A stretch of DNA of 53,534 nucleotides, from NCBI GenBank assembly GCA_013115145.1, contig JAAPAO010000198.1:1-53534 (forward strand). The letters are read 5' to 3'. Shown in pieces: positions 1 to 10,800 of the stretch. The notes under the pieces were generated by a model that made no database searches, was not told the origin of the DNA, and was given only the letters and a program-made list of their open reading frames with translations. The number at the start of each line of letters is the position of its first letter. Position 1 is the stretch's first letter. This DNA comes from Perkinsus chesapeaki. Its lineage: Eukaryota; Perkinsozoa; Perkinsida; Perkinsidae. A program made the translations under genes and the position numbers.

Positions 1-223
1 CGGTAAATCACAATAACAACAACTTTAACTTATAGCTACAGCACCCACAGAAATATAGCTAATCGCTTTCCTGCAATGTGCACGAACCCTAATGAGGAAA
101 CATCATTCGTAGCTAGCGCGCGCCCCAGTAATCGATTAGGGTCATTGACATCATTAACATTGTCGAATTGGCATTCACTCTGTATACAGTAGCTCTTTTG
201 CTTTATCGCATTTTCTATCAAAC

Positions 224-3200
224 ATGCCTTCTAATAAGAAGTCCGCTGAAACCACTGAGCCTATCGACGTTGAAAAATGGATGGTTGATGAGTACTACCA
301 GATTTCCTACATCGAAAACCATTGCTAATATTTCAGGCTCGGTTCTCTCGGGCTGGATGGAATCGGTGGCGCGAAGCTCATCGAAACGTTGCTTGACCAG
401 GCAAGTCATTGTTGTCTAACTGAGATTGCATATTGCGGGTTTCAGCACCCCCGTAAAGCCGATCGTGTGACTCAAGTCCGAAAGTATCTTACAACCGCTG
501 GCTTCAAAAGGGCCAGCGCCAATTCCATTAGCCGAACCATTGTTGCTGTTGTGGAAGGGTCTCTGCCTCCTACCAGCCTCAAGGATAAGGTCGATACGTC
601 CTCTGACAAGGAGGCTCCACAACGGCATCAACAGCAAGGTGAGCACCGATAATTGGGTTCGCCACTTGGACGGTCATGTCAGCGACTCCTTCGGAAGATT
701 TGGAATTTTGGAGCCCTAGCGAGGAGGAGTCGGCTGCGGGTGGTGGTGGGATGCATCAGGGATTGGCGGCGGATACTCCCTCACCACCGAGGGCTACCAA
801 GGCCTCAGTTAGACCGAAGAAGGCTAAGCCTATCAAGATTACCGGTAGAGGAAACTAATAGGGAACTTGTGAAAGTTTTGGTAGGCCGTGATTTGACGAC
901 GATGTTGGGCGTAACACAGGAGAGGTCTATTCAGAAGTACAGCGATGATGAGGGACATGGCGGCCGGGTTCTAACGAGGCCTCGGAAACCTCTTACTACT
1001 GGTAGGCTTTGGGGGCATCGGCGATGATAAGGGACGTCTTTCAGCATCTAAAGACCGCAGTAGTGGCAGTCGGAATGTCGGTATGGGCTTCGCGAGTGCA
1101 GTCTCTGGACAAGCCCATCGTCCAGTAGGGGTGTGGGCTGACCCCACGAGGACCGATGGTAGGAGCAATTGTGAGGGTGGTCGTCGATTCACGATTGATT
1201 ATGTTTAGATCGTTCCCGGTCCCTGTCGCCAGAGCTTAGTGAAGTGTATGGTACAGCATTACGCAAGGGACAAGTAAAACTGTCCGGAATGCAGCTCCTT
1301 CAGGTAGGGGGATCTGTTATAATCCTTTGATAGGTGGGCTTCAGGTTTTCGATAACGCACGCGCTCAGAGCAAACTGAAGCGTGATATGGCTGGCAGGCG
1401 ATTGCGAACTAAAGCGTGAGAATAGAGCGCGGATGATTTCCCTATATCGATTTCTCAGCGACGATGGCCAGTCGTCAGATGATGACGTTTACCCCCCGCC
1501 GGCAACTAGTTCTCCTGCCGAGGCATTTTGGCAAACTCCCGATGAGGACGTTTCGGGGAAGAGCGCTCCGGAGCCTAGGGCTGCGCGGGAGAAGCCTCGT
1601 CGGTTGCGCGGCAACAAGGCGCATGAAAGGCCGCAAGACTTCGAGGTAATGCTGACGAAGGGGGGAGACGTATTGAAGAGTGTGGCAGGAATTTGATAAA
1701 CAGCAGAAGGAGACGGAGGCGAAGGATCTCTTTGCAACGCTCCCTGCTGTGCCGATCAATGACGAGGACGAAACGGAGAATGTCGGTGGTGTTTATCATG
1801 CAACGAGCAGAAAGTGAGCTGGTGTAATGGCGGGTACGCTGGTAACTGTGGTGTATAGGGACAAAAAGAAGAACGCTAAAAAACAAGCAGTAGTATCTTC
1901 GAAGAAGGGCGGCGTTTCTAAGGTAGACATGAGTCGATTCCGTGTCGTCGATGTTGAATTGTCTAATGTAGCCTGCCTCCCCTCCTCCTCCAGCTGTAGT
2001 GGCTCCTACAGACAGTATGATGTTACAGCTGCTGGCTAAGCATCAGGTAGTTGGCAGGTGGGGAGAAGGGGAATCCATCATGGGAGGTTTCGGGAAATAA
2101 TGTATTCCGCGAGATATGCAATAAAAGAGCGTTGTTGCACGTCGAATATAGCAATTGGCAGTACTGGTGGATAGGAGGGTATTGCTAATCGTATCACCCT
2201 TATAAAGATGAATAAATATTTATAATGTATATAAACATATCAGTGTACCTGCATCAGTAGGGTTGGCTGGCTGCTGCTTGAGGATTCTAAAAAGGGGGAC
2301 TCTGTGACGAAAGATCTTATCGGCTCGTAGTTGATACCGGGGTTACACAAGCTCCTTGAGTGTGAATGATACGTTAATGCTACTGTGTTCTGCTCCTGGC
2401 CACCTGGAAATCCGTCCATTCCCTTGAGTCTCCTGATTACCGCCGCAGACGCTTTATCATTCGTGAACTTGTCATTTGGCTTATGGGATAGGATTTTCCG
2501 AAGGAGAGTAGCTCTTTTTTGTATGGTAGGGTCGTTGTTGTTGTGGTTATATGGTCTGAGTCGGTTGTGGTTGTTGAACGACTCGGTGTTATATCAGGTA
2601 GCCCAGAGGGAAGAGGCTGAGAGAAAGAAGAAGGCTGAGGAGGAGGAAAAGAGGAGAATTGCTGAGGAAGAGGAGGAGATTCGTCGACAACAGGAGGAGG
2701 AGAAGGCAAGGCTGGAGAGGGAGGAGCAATGGCGAAAACAAAGGGAGGAGGCCCAGAGGCGACAAATAGAGCTGAAGAAGCGCGAGGAAGAAGAGGAACG
2801 TAAAAGGCAGTTGGAGGCTGCTCAAAGGGCTGAAGAGGAAAGGCGTAGAAAAGCTATTGAGGAGGCAGTTAGGAAGGAGAAGGAGGAGATGATGAGGCAG
2901 AAGGAGGCGGAGGAAAAGGAAAGAAAGGAGAAGGAAGAAGCATTGCAGAAGCAACGCGAGGAGGAATTGAGGAGACTTAAGGAGGCCCAAGAGGTTCGGC
3001 AAAGGGGATTCGATCTAGCGTGTTGGAATTTTCGGCTCAGTCGCAGTTTTTGCGGTCGAGAAATGTAGACACTGGGGGTCGAGAAAGAGGCTCATACGAC
3101 GGCATGTCGTCTATAGTAGCTTAAAGCTGATAGCTCTGGCTCTACGAATTACTAGTGAAATATGGGATGTGTTGTGAAACATTCTTCGCTGCACAAATCA

Positions 3201-6200
3201 CATGCAACTAGACAATCGGAATGATTTTATTAGATGTGATAGTGGATCCAGAGTGGCGTGATAGACTTATACGAATATTAAGTAGAGATATTATTGATAC
3301 CTATCAGGAATCATGAGCTATCATGCTTCATAGTGGTGTTTGTTTTAGACTATTTGCACTACTGTTATATAAGGATTGTGATCTTACATGTTGAAATTCT
3401 GTGATATATTTTATGAGTCACCACTTCGCTGGATTCACGTCAGCGATTCGGATGAAATGTCTACATTAGCCTGTTTTGCGAATATAGCCCTTTTCGGTGA
3501 GCATCCTTTGGGAGCAATGATGTTCTGGACTGCTTTGACGGAATTGACTCACTTTTTAGATCGCCCGACAATCACAGCTCGAAGCGGAGAGGCTGAGAAA
3601 GCAGAATGAAGAGAAGGAGGCTCAAGCGGCTATGGAGGCTAAGGAGTCTGGGAAGGAGCAGCAGGAGGTAGTAGTAGTAGTAGCTATGAAGGGGGTATTC
3701 AGTGGGGAAGACGGAGGGGAAGGCTGGGCGACAGTGTTTGCATATCCGCTGAAATCGATACGGTCTGGCATGTTGTGGGATGTGGACTGTTAATCAGCTA
3801 TCCTGACCGTGTGAAAGTGTGGTGAGAAATGTACTATTTGGATTACTTTCGACATCTTACCGTTAACAGGCGAGGAAGGTCTGGAGGAACTTCTTATTGA
3901 TGTCAATTGTGCATTTCTTCGTATCACTTTTCAATCTCCACGGTCCTCTCGACAAGAGGGTAAAAATGCCTGCTTGAATCCCTTGTGTAAAATGTCTTAT
4001 GGTGTTGTTGTTGGGCAGATTGAGAGGAAGGCTGCGGCATTAGCAGCAATGCAGGCCGCAATGGAGGCAAGAGAGAAAGAGTTCGAGGAGAGGATGAAGG
4101 CCATGCAGGAGAAGCTACAGCAGTTAGAGGCGAATAAGGTACGACAGTGGTGGTGGTGGTGGTGGCATGGTGCTATTTTAAGCTCGAAGAGGAAAGTGTG
4201 GTATGAGAATTGCGGAGCGTGGATGCATTGCGCACTATCACTTTGTACGTGCGTGCGTACAAGTATCCAGCAGGTCGATGATCTAGAGGGTTTAAGATTA
4301 CATACTATACACCAATCGATAGCTCTTAATCTGGAGATAATGGAAAAATACGAAGAATAGTATCTGATTGCATCTTAAAGATTTGCGGGCCAAAAATTAT
4401 CTCTTCCACAGAAAAATGGTAGCCCTGGTGATCGAGCCTACGACCATCTAAGTTGGATGATACAACAGAATCTACTTATGATTCGCCGAGCTCCGTCCCT
4501 TCTTGGATGGGAGGCCTAGTATTACAGTCCGGTCAAGAAATTATTGTGCTCTAGGATGAACTCCCCAGTGCTCACCTGGGGCTCTACCTCATTCTTCTGT
4601 TCATTTTTCGTGAAATTCATTCGACCGTATTTGACCGCTACCGCCGAATCAACGTGTCTATCTTTTGCGCATATATAGGTCGGTGGAAAATATAGCACCC
4701 TATATAAGCTTGGCACTCGCAGGTGTTGATAGCCTCGGCTGCTGTTGTGGGCTTACTTGTTATTTTCAGGGGGAAAACGGAGAAAGTTCCAACAGGAGTG
4801 CACAGCAGCTGCCTCAGCAGCAACAAGTAGGCATCATCAGTTTCGTGGCGCGTGACGATATTTTTGCTATTCAGATTATCGATAGACAATTATCTGTCAT
4901 TACTGCTAGTCGCTCCGCTACTGCTAGACAGCAGTGCGTGAATACAATGAAGCACTTCCTTCAGAGGCTCACCAGGTAGCGCAACAGAAGGGGACGCTGC
5001 TGAGGTTGAAGCATGCTTTTCTTAGGCAATATGATATTCATGTCGATACTGGTAGCTGGAAGAAGCGTCTCGAGCAGGAGGGGGAAGGCGCGGCGCCTAC
5101 TTGGAACTGGTAGGTTCATGGGAGGGCAATTGAGACTTGTGGTTCACAAGGGGGGTTATACAGTCGTCACGAGTGAAACTAGTAACCTTGCTTGTTTGTT
5201 GATGATCTGGGTGTTTGGTCGGAGAGGAATCCTCTTGGAGGGACGTGAAATGCTAAAGTCGAAATGGATGTGTTTTCGTTATTTCTGGTTTATAATGGAT
5301 TTGTTTTCTCTCACCAGAGCTGTACTTTATATCGTACCTGGTAGTCATCGGAGCCACCGGGTCGGAGGGTGCATCGATTTCGCTTGTCGAATGAGCAAAA
5401 ACCCAAAAACCCTAAACCCGAATTCGGTATTTGCTGCTGGGTTCGCCTGGGCATATTCGTTGTTTAGGTGCGACCAGCTACTGGTATTCCGTCCATTGGA
5501 TTCTCGAGGCTCCAAGGTGCTACCCACTCCTATGCCGGCCTATATGGACACGGACAACTGCGAGGTAGAAGGAGGACGGAGGGCGTAGCATACCGACACT
5601 GGCTTCATCTGATATCCGCAGGTCCGAATCACGCATGTCGTGCTATGTACCAACTATGTTGGGTTAATTATCGGTGATGTTAAAGTAGATGGTCAGGAGG
5701 AACGTGAAAGGCTTGCTGCTGGTGAGCTGCTTCGATTGCCGGTCACCACGTTGTCCCAGGGGAGGGCATACACTGGGCAGCTTCTCGTCTGTATAGTGCT
5801 GTGTCGCCGGGATATATAGGTCCAAATCCGGTATCCGGTCCAAATGATCGTGATTTCTAGTAGCTTCATTTGCATTGTAAAAATCTAAATTTTCGTCAAC
5901 TCACTCTGTCAGTCGCATGTAGACGGTGACGCTTATTTCGGCATCTGCCAGTATATTTTTAGTGAAGAGCAGCACTCTTTCGATTAAACGTCCTGTACTT
6001 GGCATTCGGTTGTCATATCCAGTATTGTGTCCTTCTATACAGATAATCTGGGTTATGTATTCATCACGCCTCATCATGGTCCTTGTCATACCTGTATCGT
6101 ACTGGGAGGACATCTTGTTAAATCTTAAAGTGTTTTTGCTAACTGTTATTGATCAATATTTTTAAAATGATTATGACTATCATTTTAACAATCGTCTAAA

Positions 6201-7311
6201 GAACGACTTTCTGTTGGAAATATTTATCTTTTCCGTGTTTTGCATTTAGGGGTGATAGTCTGCGGTCGCTCTGGCGGCCTCCCCGGTCAATCGCCAGTTG
6301 GCACTTACCGAGCAATTGATGTGGTTCGGGCAGTATTGCGCCGTAACAAGGACACGCTCGACAGTGACTGGACAGTGCAGGGCGTTAAGGAAATTAAAGA
6401 TGTAAGGCGGAGCGAAGCGGTTTTTGTTTGCACATTTTGGTTTTCTGTTGTTAGCTGGACGTTACGCCTCAGTCAAGCCTCACAAATCAGGATCACAAGC
6501 ACGAGGATGTCTACCTGCAGGAGCTGGAGAAACCTATGTTCATCACAGCTCCTAGGGAGACAATCACGGTGAAGCAAAGGGCACCGCCGGCTCGCTCTGG
6601 GGTGAGTTTTGGGGGGGGGCTGGGCGATTGGACGGGCTGATTTTTTAGTCCCAAACGACCGGAGCGTTGCCGCCGTGGCGCAGGAATACGGCCACAGAGG
6701 AGTTGCCGTGGGCAGCTGGCCCGAGTAGGCAGCAGAGCAATAGAGAGCCGGGCACGCCGAACGCGTTGTTCCGCACGGGGGAAAGGAGAGACTACACGGA
6801 TTCTCAGATACATTTCGACCAAGAGGGTAGGGGAGTGTGATGAGGAGGGATTTTGAGGAGTTGTGGATGATCAGGTCGAAGTTACGGTCTACTTGAGATG
6901 TTACGTTTCCGCACAATTTCCGCGGAGCCACCGAAGGAGCTGATGACCATGCGTGAGATTGAGGGGTTCGCCGACAGTAGGAAGAAGGACGACTTTACTG
7001 CTCGCTCGGCAGCAGCAGGCGGTGAGCAGGCGACCGCTGCATCATCGAGGGTACGTCGGGATGGTTTGGAGTACAGAGTTCGGAGGAAGATCGGTAGGGA
7101 AGATTTACTGTAGCTTTTATTACAGTTGAACTGTTAATTTAGCTATTACCATACAACACTTTATATTTATTTTACATTGACTTAACTATTAGGCGTATTG
7201 TGGTGTGTTTCTCAGGGAGCATCTTCGCCGACGAGACCGGGGTCCCAGCCAGCCCGGGAAGCGCCCTGGCGATCAGTAGCCGTCCCGACTAAAGAGGATG
7301 GCTTCTGGTAA
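224..7311 (+). CDS. Large multi-exon coiled-coil protein of unknown function
   Basis: I do not recognise this gene. Exons that join in phase: 224-291, 337-400, 446-638, 683-844, 885-1001, 1045-1202, 1235-1303, 1345-1415, 1459-1645, 1689-1813, 1859-1922 and 1972-2046. Further exons: 2598-2993, 3578-3667, 4019-4138, 4770-4826, 4935-5109, 5151-5181, 5468 to about 5850 with small introns, 6250-6401, 6491-6601, 6649-6826, 6875-7050, 7216-7311 (stop TAA 7309-7311). The first twelve exons encode a mostly low-complexity, charged N-terminus. Exons 2598-4138 encode a long Glu/Lys/Arg-rich coiled coil. The C-terminal part is Pro/Arg/Ser-rich and ends in GFW. The start ATG 224 is the first in frame with the splice chain. 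Phases do not close between 4138 and 4770, and the stretches 2047-2597 and 5862-6249 are unusually long for introns here. The locus could therefore be two or three genes. The coiled coil suggests a structural or cytoskeletal role, but this is only inference. Confidence 0.55.
401..445 (+). other. Apparent GC-AG intron (45 nt)
   Basis: The exon ends CAG and the intron begins GCAAGT and ends TTTCAG. Removing these 45 nt joins the two flanking exons in phase 0. The length matches the neighbouring GT-AG introns (45, 44, 40 and 43 nt). GCAAGT is the known consensus of the minor GC donor class. Confidence 0.55.
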
Positions 7312-7826
7312 ACAGCCGCACTCCCCTTGCCGCCACCGCTGCTGCTGCTGTGATTGCAGAATTGCTGTTGTTGTTGTCGTGGCCGCTAGTGTTCCTAATG
7401 TATGCTAACCGAGAGTTTTTACGCATAGTCGGTGACGGTGTGATCTGGTAGTAATGAACCATTACTAATAATTTTACTAGTTAATCTGCTGAAGGCGGGG
7501 GTCGATGGTGATGCGTGAAGTTTAGTGCAGCATTCATTTTGCGCCGACTTCATCTTCACCATTATATTCTTCCTCCGTCTGTTGGTTTGATATTCCATCA
7601 TCGCCTGTATTGCAGATGTCGAGTTTAGTCAGATAATCGCAGCTGTAGGTGGAGGTTTCCCGCGGGGCTGGCGCCCCCATGTAGGCTTGATTCCATGTTC
7701 AAATTTCGATCTAAGTTTCTTGTCGCGGTTCCCTTCATGAACCTCCAGTGGAGTTCAGTCTTTTACTTGGACGACCGGGAATACTCTGGAAATTGAACTT
7801 CCTCGAGCAGTTTGTGTTTCGATGGA
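7312..7826. other. Intergenic spacer
   Basis: No convincing exon was found in this spacer between the coiled-coil gene and the PreP gene. It holds a short run of GCT/TTG triplets near 7335-7375 and nothing else I can name. A promoter for the following gene should lie here, but no motif stands out. Confidence 0.4.
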
Positions 7827-10800
7827 ATGGTAGTATCGCGAGTAGCTGAGGCGGACGTCCATCGGGGGCGGCGGCGGCGCTGCGGATTGGCGTGTCTGCT
7901 GCTGCTAGTCCTTGCGGGAATAACGGTACTGGGGAGTTGTGTGCAGCTGCTCTTTGTGCTGTCGGGTTTGAATAGCTCAGTGCGTTTGAGGGGGAGTTCT
8001 TCCATACCAGAGGTCGAGGGTTCTACACCCGCTTGGTTTAATTTAAATCAATTTGCGGCAGTGGCATTGATCCCTTCCATCATGATCACTTCGGGGCTTT
8101 CCAGAGCAGCAGCCAAGCGAGCGCAGCAACGTTGTCTGGCGGCGGCCTTGAGGAGAGCCTCCTCTGCCGTCCCTCGATCCCGTCACTCTTTCGTTCGACC
8201 GCCGATGGCATCGGAGCCTCGCGTCGGGTGTGTGGGGGCCTCCGTCGTTCAATGCAGACGTTTTAACTCGGGTAAAACCGTCCCAGTCGTCTTATCTGCT
8301 GGAGATCATCTTCACGGCTTCACTGTCGTACAGGCCGCCACAGTTCCGGATATCTCAGCGGTGCTGTATGTCCTCGAACACGATCTTTCGGGTGCCCGGT
8401 TCCTCGCGCTGTCGAACTCCGATCCGAACAAGTGCTTTGGGGCAGCCTTCCCGACCCCACCCGAGGACAACTCCGGCGTGGCACACGTTCTTGAGCACTC
8501 GGTCCTGTGCGGAAGTCGGGCTTATCCGACCAAGGATCCTTTTGCGACATTATTGCAGTCAAGTCATCAAACTTTCCTGAACGCTCTCACCTATCCCGAC
8601 CGAACATGTTATCCGGTGTCCTCCTGTAACAGCCAAGATCTTTACAACTTAGCCGACGTTTATATGGATGCATTACTCCACCCAAGGGTAGTTGAAGAGG
8701 ACTTCATCATTCGACAAGAGGGCTGGAGGGTTCAGCAGTCTGGAGAGGGAGAAGAGGAGGAGGAGAGCTCTTCGTTGCAAGGAGTGGTGTATAATGAGAT
8801 GAAGGGAGTCTATTCGAGTGCGGATATGTTGCACTATAGAATGGTCGGGCGGGCGTTAAACCCGGACAATTGCTATCGGTTTGACAGTGGTGGTGATCCG
8901 TTGATGATTCCGAAGGAGCTTAGTCAAGAGCGTCTGGTGAGTTTTTATAAGGAACATTATCATCCTGGACGAGCGGTGTTTTGGTTTTATGGCGATGGTG
9001 ACGTTGGACAGCAGGCTGAGTGGCTGGCATCGAAGCTTGAAGGCTATACGAGGCCGGATGATAGCCTTCAATCCGACCAGCGGGAGAGGTACATGCAACC
9101 TCTGAAGGATCTTACGGGGCACCCGCCACGTCACGTCACGTTCGACTACGACCCTAAGATGCCCGATTTTGACTCGAAATCGCAGGTGTCGGTGTGCTGG
9201 CTACTCAACGACGATCGTTTGACCCCAGATGACCGCATCAGACTGGCTGTGTTCGATTCCCTCATGCTGGGCAGAGCGAGCTCTCCGCTGGCAAGGAGGC
9301 TGCTGGACTCGGGGATCGGGAAATCTTTGGCGATCGGGAGCGGCACTCAGGACGACCTCAGGCAAGCTATTTACAGTGTGGGGCTGAAGGACGTTAAAAG
9401 AGGCGATGAGGAGCAGGTGGAGGGTCTTGTGCTGCAGTGTCTGGAGGAGATACAGCGGGATGGTGTCGACAAGCTGGACGTCCAGGCGGCTGTAAACGCA
9501 GTTGAGTTCAAGTTGAGGGAGTTCAACACCGGCAGACTGCCGCGGGGAGTTGCTTGGTTCTTGGCTGTGGCGCCGGAGTGCCTGTATAATGGAACAGGCC
9601 ATGATGATGTGAGCGATATTATGAGGTTCGAGGCGCCATTGAGGCGACTGAAGGAGGAGCTGGCCGTGAATGTTCCTGTGTTCGAAGGTATTGTGGGAAG
9701 GATATTGGCTAATAAGCATCGAGTGACGGTGGTTACGAGTCCAGAGGCGGGCAAGGGAGAGAGGCTCCGGCAGAAGGAGAAAAAACTGATGGAAGAAGTG
9801 ACGAGTGAGGGCGGAGCGAAGCTGGCAGATCAAACTCGGCGCATGATGGAGTGGCAGAATAGCGAAGACAGTATTGAGGACATCGCCAAGATACCAACGC
9901 TGAGGAAGGAAGATATGCCTAGAGAGGAGCAGGAGATAGTTTGCCAGAAGGATGAGGGAGTGCTCTGGCACCCGGAAGTTCGGACACAAGGTCTTGTCTA
10001 TGCCGATGCTGTATTCGATGTCACTGGCTTGAGCATTGAGGATCAGGTGGGCGGGGCGGGGGGGGCTGCTGTGATCGTCAGTTTTCGTGGCGCGCAGGAA
10101 AATTTAGTCGCAATACAGTGAATTTATAGGAACGCTGTCCGGGGGGCAATTTGTTTTTAGCCCTGTTGAGCACGGTATTGATTGATCACACTATAGTTAG
10201 TAAGAAGAAGCTGGTCTCTGGGAATGGATATTAGACGCCGGGGAGCCCCGGGGATATCCTCATCTACGGTCCAATAAAATCCTCCCCTATATGCATTTCG
10301 AGGGGGATGTTTGCACTGTGGTGAAATATAATATTTGCATAGGGAATGTTACTGGGGCAAAGGGAAGTCTTGAGTGCATTCTTCGAACATCCATCTGGTA
10401 TTGCTTCATAACGCCGCTTTGAAGCCTTTTATAGCAGGAAGGATTGTTGTATTGGGAATCATTAGATGTATTAGAATATATGTTAATATCTAATATTGAT
10501 ATATGAGGAATTTTCAGTGTTTCAGTCCCGTCTGCCTATAGTTTTAAAGGCGCTCACTGAGCTGGGGCTCGAAGAGGGCGAGTCAGTGCAGGAGTTACAC
10601 AGGCGAATCGAGACACATACTGGTGGAGTGTCGGTAAGCTTTATTTGTTGAGCGACGTCATACCGACTTTTCCTCCAACAGGGTGGAATTGTGAATGTAG
10701 CTAGCTTAGCTGGAGGACGGACAGCGGCTGTTATTAGAGGACGTTGCCTATTGGAGAAGACTGAAACCTTGGCGAGTGTCATGGGTAAGACGGATATGTG

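Noticed and set aside
5397-5425. Interstitial telomere-like ACCCTAAACCC run
   Set aside because: Only about two degenerate units are present, which is easily expected by chance in this AT/CA-rich stretch.
7963-8040. tRNA-like stretch with AGCTCAGT and GGTCGAGGGTTCTACACCC
   Set aside because: The A- and B-box-like motifs are correctly spaced, but the acceptor stem does not pair and the D stem lacks one pair. The segment lies inside the possible PreP leader. It may be a fossil or coincidence.
9201-9989. 262-codon leftward open frame
   Set aside because: It is antisense to the main PreP exon, which has catalytic motifs and family similarity. It is a shadow frame.
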